A stretch of 64,000 nt of DNA, from the NCBI RefSeq assembly GCF_047121295.1, contig NZ_CP139447.1, positions 6,634,001 to 6,698,000 of the forward strand. Direction: 5' to 3'. Both the position numbers and the translations under genes were made by a program. Below the pieces are notes generated by a model. The model was not told the DNA's origin. It searched no databases and was given only the letters and a program-made list of their open reading frames with translations. Positions 7,565-15,025 of the stretch are shown one piece after another; position 1 is the stretch's first letter, and every line of letters starts with the position of its first letter. This DNA is from Longispora sp047121295 (GTDB lineage: Bacteria; Actinomycetota; Actinomycetes; Mycobacteriales; Micromonosporaceae).

Positions 7565-8536
7565 TCAGCGTACCGATGACGGGTCTATTGTGGATTCTTC
7601 GAGAATGCGCTGTCCCAGCGGGGTCAGCGCGTGCACCACCGAGCCGCCCACCCGGGTCGTGGTGATCAGGCCGGCGTCCCGCAGCACGGTCGCGTGCTGG
7701 CTCGCCGACGCCACCGAGGTGCCCACCCGGTGCGCGACCTGGGTGGTCGAGCCGGCGTTCGACAGGGTGGACAGGACAGCCGCCCTGGTCCGGCCGAGCA
7801 GGGAGACCAGCCTGTCGCCGGGGGCCGCGGGGGTCGGGTCGTGTGGGATCGGGTACCCCAGAATCGCCGGGCCGTCCGGGGGCCGCACGAAACTCGACAC
7901 GCCGCCGAAGAACAACGGCACCAGGGTCAGGCCGCTGCCGTCCAGGTGGAACTCCAGCGCCTGGTCCGGGGCCGCCGGGCAGCGGATCGTCAGCGTCGGG
8001 GCGGTCCACCGGATGTCCGGGTGCAGGGTGTCCAGCAGCCGGTCGAGGCCGGCGTCGAGCAGCACCTGGCCACGGGAGGCGCGGTCGGCCGTCACCCGGG
8101 CGGAGACGGTGTGCCACTCGGGCGCGAGACCCACATTGTGGTACGCCGTGAGCACCGCCCCCAGCTCCCTGCGCGCCGACACGTCCCCCGCCGCGAGGTC
8201 GCGCGCCCACGGGGACAGTGGACCGACCTCGGCCAGCTCCGCGCGGATCCGCGTCGTCGGGGCGGTCACCACCCGGTCGAGCGCCGTGCCGAAGTCCCGG
8301 GCCCCGACCGGGGTGAGGAAGTCGGGCCGGGTGCCGAGGACCGGCATCAGGTCGAGGACCGGGCGGATCCGTGGCGACAGCTTCGGGAGCACCGAGCGAC
8401 GCCACCGGTCGGTCCACGAGCCGCCCCAGGCGCCGTTGAGCATCAGCACGCTGTGTTGCAGCTCGAGCATCACGTCCGGACCGGCGGCGAGGGTGACCCG
8501 GCCCAGGTCGGCGGGCGTGAAGTGGATGCGCAGCAC
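7565..8536 (-). CDS. ArsR-like winged-helix regulator with large N-terminal domain
   Basis: The C-terminal 80 residues form a winged helix (LLGRTRAAVLSTL, THRVGTSVASASQHATVLRDAGLITTTRVG), the ArsR pattern, while the N-terminal 230 residues are the helical/β domain seen in a group of actinobacterial ArsR-like regulators that begin LRIHFTPADLGRV. I place the start at GTG 8536 because homologous proteins begin there; no strong ribosome site is visible, and the open frame continues upstream through GC-rich repeats. It is followed by the flavin monooxygenase gene. No metal-binding Cys cluster is present, so it is unlikely to be a metal sensor. Confidence 0.65.
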   Translation of the reverse strand: MLRIHFTPADLGRVTLAAGPDVMLELQHSVLMLNGAWGGSWTDRWRRSVLPKLSPRIRPVLDLMPVLGTRPDFLTPVGARDFGTALDRVVTAPTTRIRAELAEVGPLSPWARDLAAGDVSARRELGAVLTAYHNVGLAPEWHTVSARVTADRASRGQVLLDAGLDRLLDTLHPDIRWTAPTLTIRCPAAPDQALEFHLDGSGLTLVPLFFGGVSSFVRPPDGPAILGYPIPHDPTPAAPGDRLVSLLGRTRAAVLSTLSNAGSTTQVAHRVGTSVASASQHATVLRDAGLITTTRVGGSVVHALTPLGQRILEESTIDPSSVR

Positions 8537-8710
8537 CGGTCCAGCATGCGCGGCGGAGATCACCTTTCCGTCACGACCGGTCCGGGGCGGGCGGCTGTCG
8601 GCGGCGTGCCGGGACGTGGTCGGCGCGGCGCACGGGGCGCAGCGCGGGCGGCAGGCGCAGGGGCGGGTCGGGCCGGCGATGCGGCGTGGGCGGTGGCGCG
8701 GGGCGGTGCC

Positions 8711-8760
8711 GGGCGGCGTGGGGCGGCGCGGGGTGGCGCGGGGTGGCGCGGGGTGGGCGA
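8711..8760. repeat. Five tandem 10-bp units
   Basis: Units of GGGYGGCGYG-type sequence begin at 8711, 8721, 8731, 8741 and 8751; the third and fourth (GGGTGGCGCG) are identical. The array lies in the 298-bp divergent gap between the ArsR-like gene and the Tat-exported protein gene. It looks like a small minisatellite; no function is evident. The rest of the gap (8537-8710, 8761-8834) holds no gene. Confidence 0.7.
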
Positions 8761-8834
8761 TGGGGTCCGGGGCGGGTTTCAGGCTGGGCTGAAAGGCGTG
8801 GTGCGCTCCCCCGCCGCCGGACCATCCTTCCGGC

Positions 8835-9791
8835 ATGGACAGACGAACCATTCTGAAGACCGGCGTCGCGGCCCTCGCCGCCACGGCCGGAGCCGTCGCC
8901 CTCGGGGCGCCGGCCTCGGCGAACACCGCCCTGATCAAGGAGTACGTGGTCAGCCGCGAGCCAGGGGCCAACCCCGAGGGCATCGAGGTCACCTCCGACG
9001 GCACGATCTACGTCACCAGCGTCGCGACCGGCGCCGTCTTGCGGGGCCATGTCCGCGAGCCGGAGCTGCGCCCGTTCCTGGCCCCCGGCGTCGACGGCCG
9101 GACCTCGGCGACCGGCGTGCACCGCGACCGGCGCGGCCGGCTGTTCGTGGCCGGCGCGGCGACCGGCAGCCTGTTCGTCTACGACCGCTCCGGCCGGCTG
9201 CTGGCCAGGCGCACCGTGGACGCGGCCGCCTCGTTCCTCAACGACTTGGCGTTCACGGCCGACGCGGTGTACGTCACGGACTCCGTCAACCAGACCGTCT
9301 GGCGGGTGGCGCTCGCCGGCGACCGGATCGGGCAGCTCACCCCGTGGGTGACGGTCGGGGCGTTCGACCCGGTGCCGCAGTTCGTCAACGGGATCGTGGC
9401 CAGCCCGGACGGCCGGTACCTGCTGGTGGGCGAGCAGGCCGTCGACGTGACGTACCGGATCGAGATCGCCACCCGCAGAGCCAGCCAGGTGCGGATCGCC
9501 GACGGCCAGGTCTTCTCCGGCGACGGTTTCCTGCTGGAGGGCCGCCGGCTCTACGGGGTGTGGAACCGGCAGAACGCCGCCGGCGAGTGGGAGTTCCTGA
9601 CCCGGCTCGTGGAGCTGAACCGCGACTTCACGGCCGCGCGGGTGGTCGCGGACTCGACGCCGGTCGGTGGCGCGGTCGGCCCGACGACGATCGCCCGGGA
9701 CCGGGGCCGGCTGCTGTGGGTGAACAGCCAGCTGCCGGCCGCGCCGGGCACCCCGCCCTACCTGGTCACGGAGGTGCCGGGACTGCGCTGA
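8835..9791 (+). CDS. Tat-exported SMP-30/NHL-type β-propeller protein
   Basis: A 318-residue secreted protein. Residues 1-29 are a signal peptide with a twin-arginine start (DRRTILK), hydrophobic core and ASA cleavage site. The rest shows repeated β-propeller phrases (GTIYVTSVATGAV, GRLFVAGAATGSLFVYD, DAVYVTDSVNQTVWRV, DGRYLLVGEQ), as in SMP-30/gluconolactonase and strictosidine-synthase-like six-bladed propellers. Catalytic metal ligands cannot be assigned with confidence. It stands alone, so it is likely an extracytoplasmic lactonase or binding propeller of unknown substrate. Confidence 0.7.
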   Translation: MDRRTILKTGVAALAATAGAVALGAPASANTALIKEYVVSREPGANPEGIEVTSDGTIYVTSVATGAVLRGHVREPELRPFLAPGVDGRTSATGVHRDRRGRLFVAGAATGSLFVYDRSGRLLARRTVDAAASFLNDLAFTADAVYVTDSVNQTVWRVALAGDRIGQLTPWVTVGAFDPVPQFVNGIVASPDGRYLLVGEQAVDVTYRIEIATRRASQVRIADGQVFSGDGFLLEGRRLYGVWNRQNAAGEWEFLTRLVELNRDFTAARVVADSTPVGGAVGPTTIARDRGRLLWVNSQLPAAPGTPPYLVTEVPGLR

Positions 9792-9815
9792 CCGGCACCG
9801 GCCGCTCCTCGCCGG

Positions 9816-9836
9816 GGCTCCGGCCCGGCCGGAGCC
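9816..9836. terminator. Hairpin between convergent genes
   Basis: GGCTCCGGC and GCCGGAGCC form a 9-bp stem with a 3-nt loop between two convergent genes. There is no T tract, which is common for terminators in this kind of genome. Confidence 0.4.
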
Positions 9837-9860
9837 GTCCGGCCTGCAGCGGCCCGGCCG

Positions 9861-10688
9861 TCAGCGGAACTCGGCGGCGCGGCGCGCGACCCAGCGCGCG
9901 TACGTGCCGCCGGCCCGGCCCGTGATCCGTTCGAAGGCCGGCTCCACCTCGGCGGTCGTCCCGGCGGTCGCGGCGAGCAGGCCGACCAGCACCTCGGCGA
10001 TGCCCGGCGGCAGGAACTGGTCGAGGTGCGCGCGGGCCGCCTCCGGGGTCAGCTCCTCGAACCGCAGCTCCCGCCCCAGCACCTCGCCGATGATCCGCAC
10101 CCGGTCGACCTGGGTGAGCGAGGCGGGACCCGTCAGCGTGTACGCCTCCCCCGCGTGCCCCTCGTCCAGCAGCGCGCGCACCGCCACCTCGGCGATGTCC
10201 CGCTCGTCGATGGGCGCGCTGGCCGCGTCCCCGTACGCCGCGCGGACCACGCCCTCGGCCCTGATCGAGTGGCCCCAGGCGAGGTCGTTGGCCATGAACG
10301 CGCCGGGGCGCAGGAATGTCCACGCCAGCCCCGAGTCGCGCACGGACTGCTCGCACTCGGCGTGCCAGCGGGCGATGTCGTTGCTGTGCTCGAAGTTCAC
10401 GGCCATCGACGACAGCAGGACGATCCGGCCGACCCCGGCGTCGCGGGCGGCGGCGAGGAAGTCGTCGAGCGCGCCGTGCACCGGAAACAGGTAGACCCGG
10501 TCGACGTCGCGGAGGGCGGCCGGCAGGGTCTCGGGGCGGCGCAGGTCGCCTTCGAGGACCTCGACGCCGTCGGGCAGGCCGGCGGTGGCCGGGTCGCGGC
10601 TGATCGCGCGGACCTTCTCGCCGGCTTCGAGGAGCTGGGCGACGACCTGCCGACCGACGTTCCCGGTGGCCCCGGTTACCAGAATCAT
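9861..10688 (-). CDS. NmrA-like NAD(P)-binding oxidoreductase
   Basis: The ATG at 10688 follows AAAGGTG and gives 275 residues. It opens with the Rossmann motif TGATGNVG and continues with LLSSMAVNF, HxxxE-type helix WHAECEQ and WTFLRPGAFM, the usual signature of the NmrA/atypical SDR group. The catalytic YxxxK of classical SDRs is missing, so it may act as a redox sensor or quinone/azo-type reductase. It is divergent from a TetR regulator with repeats in between, so its expression is probably controlled by that repressor. Confidence 0.75.
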   Translation of the reverse strand: MILVTGATGNVGRQVVAQLLEAGEKVRAISRDPATAGLPDGVEVLEGDLRRPETLPAALRDVDRVYLFPVHGALDDFLAAARDAGVGRIVLLSSMAVNFEHSNDIARWHAECEQSVRDSGLAWTFLRPGAFMANDLAWGHSIRAEGVVRAAYGDAASAPIDERDIAEVAVRALLDEGHAGEAYTLTGPASLTQVDRVRIIGEVLGRELRFEELTPEAARAHLDQFLPPGIAEVLVGLLAATAGTTAEVEPAFERITGRAGGTYARWVARRAAEFR

Positions 10689-10721
10689 GACGATCACACC
10701 TTTCTGAGGAGTACCGCCGAT

Positions 10722-10767
10722 GTTAACCAGTTGGGGAATTAACGTCAATGCACCAACTGGGGAATAG
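10722..10767. promoter_or_regulatory. Operator candidate between NmrA-like and TetR genes
   Basis: GTTAA and TTAAC form an inverted repeat at 10722-10743. A related 16-bp sequence, ACCAGTTGGGGAATTA at 10726-10741 and ACCAACTGGGGAATAG at 10752-10767, is directly repeated with a 26-bp period. The position in the divergent promoter fits control by the TetR protein. Confidence 0.5.
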
Positions 10768-10798
10768 AGTTCCCCCGCAGGTGAAGTAGCCTGAGCCG

Positions 10799-11437
10799 AT
10801 GGAGGCACCCACCGGCAGCCGGCGCACCCCGGCCCCCGAGGAACGGCAGCGCGACGCCGAGCGCACCCGCCGGCAACTGCTCACGGCCGCGCTGGAGGTG
10901 TTCGCCGCCAAGGGGTACGCGGGCGCCCGGGTGCAGGACATCGCCGACCGGGCCGGCGTCAACAAACGCCTGATCAACTACTACTTCGGCGGCAAGGAAG
11001 GCCTCTACCGGGCGCTGCGGAGCGAGTGGCTGAGCCGCGAGGCCGAGTTCGCCACCCCGGACCTGTCGATCTCGGACCTGACCGTGCGGTACCTGCACGA
11101 GGTGCTGGCGAATCCGCAGTCCATCCGGCTCGTCCTGTGGCACGGGCTCGCCGACGGGGACGAGACCCCGCCCGAGCAGTCCGAGGACCTGTCCGACCTG
11201 TACCGGCGGCGCGAGCTCGGCGAGCTGTCCGCCGACCTGGACCCGGCGTCGATCATGCTCGCGATGATGGGCATGGTGATGGCCCCGGTCACGCTGCCGC
11301 ACATCGTCCGGCAGCTGTTCGGCGTCGAGCCGGGGTCGGCGGAGTTCGAGGCCCGCTACGGCGAACAGCTCCGCCTGATCACCAGCAGGCTCGCCGCGCC
11401 GGGCGGCGCCGGTACACCTGAAGGGGTTGTGAGATGA
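10799..11437 (+). CDS. TetR-family transcriptional regulator
   Basis: The 212-residue protein has a clear N-terminal TetR helix-turn-helix (residues 20-70: LLTAALEVFAAKGY, VQDIADRAGVNKRLINYYFGGKEGLY). The C-terminal effector domain is diverged, as is usual. It starts opposite the NmrA-like gene and overlaps the YchJ gene by 4 bp (ATGA), so it is probably co-transcribed with it. It likely represses the NmrA-like gene and its own operon through the repeats at 10722-10767. Confidence 0.85.
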   Translation: MEAPTGSRRTPAPEERQRDAERTRRQLLTAALEVFAAKGYAGARVQDIADRAGVNKRLINYYFGGKEGLYRALRSEWLSREAEFATPDLSISDLTVRYLHEVLANPQSIRLVLWHGLADGDETPPEQSEDLSDLYRRRELGELSADLDPASIMLAMMGMVMAPVTLPHIVRQLFGVEPGSAEFEARYGEQLRLITSRLAAPGGAGTPEGVVR

Positions 11438-11802
11438 AGTCCTGTCCCTGTGGGCTCGGCGAGCCCTACGCCGCCTGCTGCGGCCGCTACCACGCCGGCC
11501 AGTCCGCCCCGACCGCCGAGACGCTGATGCGCTCGCGGTTCAGCGCGTTCGCGGTCGGGGACGTGGCGTACCTGCTGCGGTCGTGGCATCCGAGCACCCG
11601 GCCCGCCGAGCTGGAGCTGGATCCGGAGCTGCGCTGGGTCCGGCCGGAGGTGCTGGCCAGCGCGAAGGGCGGGCTGTTCGACACCGAGGGGACCGTCGAG
11701 TTCAGGGCGCACTACCGCGAGAACGGCCGGCCCGGGTCGATGCACGAGCACAGCCGGTTCCTCCGCGACGCCGGGCAGTGGGTCTACGTCGGCGCGATCT
11801 GA
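11434..11802 (+). CDS. YchJ-family SEC-C protein (UPF0225)
   Basis: A 122-residue protein beginning CPCGLGEPYAACCGRYH, the zinc-binding SEC-C-type Cys cluster of the YchJ family, followed by LMRSRFSAFAVGDVAYLLRSW and FRAHYREN, both hallmarks of the family. Its start overlaps the TetR stop codon, indicating translational coupling. The molecular role of YchJ is not established; the fold resembles NTF2-like/SEC-C proteins. Confidence 0.85.
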   Translation: MKSCPCGLGEPYAACCGRYHAGQSAPTAETLMRSRFSAFAVGDVAYLLRSWHPSTRPAELELDPELRWVRPEVLASAKGGLFDTEGTVEFRAHYRENGRPGSMHEHSRFLRDAGQWVYVGAI

Positions 11803-11831
11803 CTGTTCCCGACGGCAACCCCGACACGGGG

Positions 11832-12239
11832 TCAGGCCGGGACCACGGCCGTGACCTCCACCTCCAGCAGCGCGTCCGGGTGGAACAGCCGCCGGACCTC
11901 CACAGTGGTACTCGCCGGCGGCGGCGTGCCCGGGAACAGCCGCCGCCGAACCGCGCCGTAGCCGGGCAGGTCGCCGAGGTCGGTCATGAATGTCCGGATG
12001 TGCGCGACGTCCGCGAGGCTCGCGCCGTGCGCGGCCAGGATCTCGCCGATGAGCTCGAAGATCCGTTCGGACTGGGCCGCGATGTCGCCCGGGCCGACCA
12101 CGGCACCGGAGTCGTCGGCGGCGATCTGGCCGGACGTCACGAGCAGCGCGCCGGGGCCCGGGTCGAGGCGGGCGACGTGCGCGAACCGGTCGCCGTAGGG
12201 CGCGGAGACTCCGGCCGGGTTGTCGAGGGTCAGTCTCAC
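11832..12239 (-). CDS. RidA-family protein
   Basis: GTG 12239 is preceded by AAGGAG and gives 135 residues. It has the RidA/YjgF core: TSGQIAAD, IAAQSERIFELIGEILAAHGASLADV, and PASTTVEVRRLFHPDALLEVEVTAV with the conserved Arg and Glu near the end. RidA proteins hydrolyse reactive enamine/imine intermediates from amino-acid metabolism. It lies 93 bp downstream of a β-hydroxyacid-dehydrogenase-like gene on the same strand and may be co-expressed with it. Confidence 0.85.
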   Translation of the reverse strand: MRLTLDNPAGVSAPYGDRFAHVARLDPGPGALLVTSGQIAADDSGAVVGPGDIAAQSERIFELIGEILAAHGASLADVAHIRTFMTDLGDLPGYGAVRRRLFPGTPPPASTTVEVRRLFHPDALLEVEVTAVVPA

Positions 12240-12332
12240 TGTGGTACTCCTTCGGAAGATGTCACGCCTCGGTGCCCCGCGCCGAGCCGGCACCCGCGCG
12301 GGTGCGGGGCACGGCGGTGCGGCGGTGGGCGG

Positions 12333-13220
12333 TCAGACGAGAGTGGCCAGGTCGGCGGACTGGTCCGGGGCCGCGCGCAGGGTGGCGGCGGCGGCGCGGG
12401 CGACCGGGGCCGGGGTACCCCCGAGGGTCGCGATCGCCAGGTCGATGTCCTTGGCGGCCAACGCGATCGCGAACGACGCCCCGGTGTTCGTGCCCCGGGC
12501 GATGGCGCCGCTGAGCGGGCTGGCGGCCAGTACCTCCAGGGCGGTTTCCCGGTCGATGCCCACGGCGGCGGCGACGGCGAGGGTGTCGGCGAGCGCGGCC
12601 AGGCCGGTGACCAGGGACGTGTTCAGGACGAGCTTCAGGGCCGCCCCGCTGCCGGTCGGCCCGCAGCGCCGGACCGTGCCCAGGGCCGCCAGCACGGGGG
12701 CGACCCGGTCGACGGTCGGGGCGGGACCGCCGGCGAACACCCGGAGCGTGCCGGCCTCGGCGGCGTCGACGCTGCCGCCGACCGGGGCGTCGACGAGGTC
12801 GATGCCGGGCGGCAGGCGGCGGGCCAGGTCCCGGACGGCGTCGGGGCCGATCGTGGACATGTCCACGACGATGGTCCCGGCCGCCATGGCCGGCACAGCG
12901 CCTGCCGGGATCGTGGCGCCGCCCACGCGGCCCCCGCCGCCGACCTCGGCCCCGCCGCCCGTCTCGGGCGCGCCGCCCGGCCCTGCGGGGCCGAAGAGGA
13001 CCGACTCGACGGCCGCCGCGTCGGTCAGCATCGTGATCACGATCTCCGCCCCGGCCACCGCCTCGGCGGGCGTACCGGCCGAGCCCGCGCCGAGGGCGGT
13101 CAGCGGCGCGGCCCGGGCGGGGGTGCGGTTCCAGACGGTGAGCTGGTGGCCGGCGGCGAGCAGGCGGCGGGCGATCGGGGCGCCCATGTGTCCGGTGCCG
13201 AGCAGGGCGATGACTGTCAT
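12333..13220 (-). CDS. NAD(P)-dependent β-hydroxyacid dehydrogenase-like protein
   Basis: A 295-residue protein with the N-terminal Rossmann motif LLGTGHMGAPIA, the substrate-binding DAPVGGSVDAAEAGTL and the catalytic helix with GSGAALKLVLN (conserved Lys). These match 3-hydroxyisobutyrate/6-phosphogluconate dehydrogenase-type enzymes. A Gly/Pro/Ala-rich insertion of about 26 residues (roughly 78-103) interrupts the Rossmann domain, which is unusual. It is divergent from a LysR gene, which probably controls it. Confidence 0.8.
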   Translation of the reverse strand: MTVIALLGTGHMGAPIARRLLAAGHQLTVWNRTPARAAPLTALGAGSAGTPAEAVAGAEIVITMLTDAAAVESVLFGPAGPGGAPETGGGAEVGGGGRVGGATIPAGAVPAMAAGTIVVDMSTIGPDAVRDLARRLPPGIDLVDAPVGGSVDAAEAGTLRVFAGGPAPTVDRVAPVLAALGTVRRCGPTGSGAALKLVLNTSLVTGLAALADTLAVAAAVGIDRETALEVLAASPLSGAIARGTNTGASFAIALAAKDIDLAIATLGGTPAPVARAAAATLRAAPDQSADLATLV

Positions 13221-13266
13221 GATCAATACGCTAGGTGACGGCATGCCATGCGACCAACGACTCTTC

Positions 13267-13283
13267 GGCATTGAATCCATGCC
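13267..13283. promoter_or_regulatory. LysR-type operator candidate
   Basis: GGCAT-N7-ATGCC is a perfect inverted repeat 16 bp upstream of the LysR start, in the divergent promoter it shares with the dehydrogenase gene. TGCCATGC and GCATGGCA flank it as an outer pair (about 13244 and 13290). This fits a LysR-type binding site. Confidence 0.5.
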
Positions 13284-13299
13284 GATCTAGCATGGCACC

Positions 13300-14193
13300 A
13301 TGCAGCTCCAGTCGCTCGAGGTGTTCCGCGCGGTCGCCGCGCACGGGTCGATCACGGCGGCGGCCCGCGCGCTGCGGTTCACCCAGTCGGCGGTGTCCCG
13401 GCAGATCGCGGCCCTGGAGGCCGACACCGGCGCGGTGCTGTTCGACCGGTTGCCCCGGGGGGTCGCGCTCACGGAGGAGGGTCGGTGCCTGCTCGGACAC
13501 GCCGAGGCGGTGCTGGACCGGCTCGGCGTCGCCCGCCGGGAGCTGGCGACGCTGCGTGACGGGACGGGCGGCCGGCTGCGGGTCGGCGCGTTCGCGACGG
13601 CGGTCGCGGCGCTGGTGCCCAGGGCGCTGGCCGCGTACCGCGCGTCGCGTCCCGGGGTGACATTGTCGCTGGTGGAGGGGCTGACGCCGGAGCTGCTGGA
13701 CAGGCTGGAGTCCGGGGACGCCGACGTGGCCGTGGTCAGCGCCGCCCCGGACCGGCCGCTGGACCCCGACCGGTTCGACCTGCGCCACCTGCTCGACGAA
13801 CACCTGCTGGTCGCCGTGCCGCGCACCCACCGGCTCGCCCGGCGCCGCACCGTGCGCTACGCCGAACTCGCCGGCGAGTCCTTCATCGCCGCCTCCGCGA
13901 CCCCCGAGAACACCCTGCTGGCGGCCAGCCTGCCGCTCGGCTTCGCGCCCCGGGTCGACATCGTCGCCGCGGAATGGACCGGCAAGCTCGGCTGCGTGGC
14001 CGCCGGCCTCGGGATCACGCTGATCCCGGCCCTGGCGATCCGCGCGGCCCCGGCCGACATCGCGCTGCTCCGGCTGCACCGCGACGACGCCTCCGTGCGG
14101 CGGGTGTTCGCGGCGACGGTCGCGGGGCGGACCCGGCCGGCGGCGGTGACGGCGTTCGTCGCCCACCTGCGCGAGGTCGCGGCCACCCTCTGA
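13300..14193 (+). CDS. LysR-family transcriptional regulator
   Basis: A 297-residue LysR protein. Residues 1-60 form the winged helix-turn-helix (LEVFRAVAAHGSITAAARALRFTQSAVSRQIAALE), and 90-290 are the effector-binding domain (LRVGAFATAVAALVPRAL). It is transcribed away from the dehydrogenase gene and probably regulates it. Immediately after the stop lies a copy of the repeated CATCAGAGGGTTACGG motif. Confidence 0.9.
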   Translation: MQLQSLEVFRAVAAHGSITAAARALRFTQSAVSRQIAALEADTGAVLFDRLPRGVALTEEGRCLLGHAEAVLDRLGVARRELATLRDGTGGRLRVGAFATAVAALVPRALAAYRASRPGVTLSLVEGLTPELLDRLESGDADVAVVSAAPDRPLDPDRFDLRHLLDEHLLVAVPRTHRLARRRTVRYAELAGESFIAASATPENTLLAASLPLGFAPRVDIVAAEWTGKLGCVAAGLGITLIPALAIRAAPADIALLRLHRDDASVRRVFAATVAGRTRPAAVTAFVAHLREVAATL

Positions 14194-14199
14194 AAACCA

Positions 14200-14225
14200 A
14201 ACCCATCAGAGGGTTACGGAGGTCC
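14200..14225 (+). repeat. Post-stop repeat motif, copy 1
   Basis: CCCATCAGAGGGTTACGG follows the LysR stop codon by a few bases. AACCC and GGGTT within it can pair around ATCAGA. The same 26-bp sequence occurs inverted at 14995-15021 and a variant occurs at 29580-29600. Confidence 0.7.
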
Positions 14226-14387
14226 CTCCCCCGGCATCCGTCGGCGGCCCCGCGTTGGACGCGCCCGTCGTTCGGCCCTTCCCGGGCATCGCTCCCCGTG
14301 AACTCCGCTACGACCTGTGCCCCAGTGCGTTACCCGCGTCGATGATCAGCTCTCGAGCCGCTGCCTGCCCATCGGGAGGATGCCGAC

Positions 14388-14458
14388 CCGATGATCGCGA
14401 GTTCCGGCCCAAAAGTGCAGGCAGACTTCACTATCTGGCCGCAACTCGCGATCATCGG
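14388..14458. repeat. Large inverted repeat (intergenic palindrome)
   Basis: CCGATGATCGCGAGTT at 14388-14403 is exactly complementary to 14443-14458, with additional imperfect pairing just inside. The loop is about 39 nt and includes AAAAGTGCAGGCAGA. I recall this core, TGATCGCGAGTT, as a frequent intergenic palindrome in Micromonosporaceae-like genomes; that is memory, not a search. No gene is visible in 14226-14473. Confidence 0.7.
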
Positions 14459-14473
14459 CAGGACGCGCTCTGG

Positions 14474-14893
14474 CTAGTTCCCGTACCAGGCCGCAGGATC
14501 GGCCGGGGCGTGGTGGGGTGGCCGGTTGTCCGGGTCCTTGATCCAGGATCGGATGCCGCGTCCGGCGAGGGGTTCGTCGTGGTAGCGCGGGACGAGGTGG
14601 CAGTGCGCGTGCGGGATGCTCTGGCCGCCGGTGGGCTGGGTGTTCCAGCCGACGTTCCAGCCGTCGGGGCCGTGGAGTTCGGTGATGAGCGCCCGCATCC
14701 GGTGCAGGAGGGTGCGGGTGGAGGCCCACTCGTCGGGGGTCAGGTCGAACACCGTCGGGCGGTGCGCCCGGGGCAGGATCATCGCCGAGCCGGCGGGGGT
14801 GCCGGTGTCGTGGGTGAAGGTCGTGTAGCAGTGCTCGTCGGACAGGACGACATACGGCTCGACGAGCGGGAGGCAGAATACGCAGTCCGTCAT
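14474..14893 (-). CDS. HIT-family hydrolase
   Basis: A 139-residue protein that opens CVFC (typical HIT N-terminus, possible zinc site with later His) and contains the histidine triad IPHAHCHLVPRY around residues 93-104, which is the nucleotide-binding and catalytic signature. HIT proteins hydrolyse or transfer nucleotidyl groups. It stands alone between repeats and the XRE gene, so the specific substrate is unknown. Confidence 0.85.
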   Translation of the reverse strand: MTDCVFCLPLVEPYVVLSDEHCYTTFTHDTGTPAGSAMILPRAHRPTVFDLTPDEWASTRTLLHRMRALITELHGPDGWNVGWNTQPTGGQSIPHAHCHLVPRYHDEPLAGRGIRSWIKDPDNRPPHHAPADPAAWYGN

Positions 14894-14994
14894 CCGATCA
14901 TCGTGCGCGAGGATCGGCGCGGCGCTGGTCCCCGTGCCTGTTCCGCAACCGTGGTCCGGCGGTGTGCCCCTCGGAGCGGTGGGTGCCGGGTCGG

Positions 14995-15021
14995 GGACCT
15001 CCGTAACCCTCTGATGGGGTT
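14995..15021 (-). repeat. Post-stop repeat motif, copy 2
   Basis: This is the reverse complement of the motif at 14200-14225, identical through AACCCCATCAGAGGGTTACG apart from one extra C. It lies 4 bp past the stop codon of the minus-strand XRE gene, so it is in the same place and orientation relative to its gene as copy 1. Confidence 0.7.
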
Positions 15022-15025
15022 GATC

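Noticed and set aside
6108..8417. 769-codon open frame on the minus strand
   Set aside because: It is an Arg/Pro/Gly-rich shadow frame across the flavin monooxygenase and ArsR-like genes, typical of GC-rich DNA.
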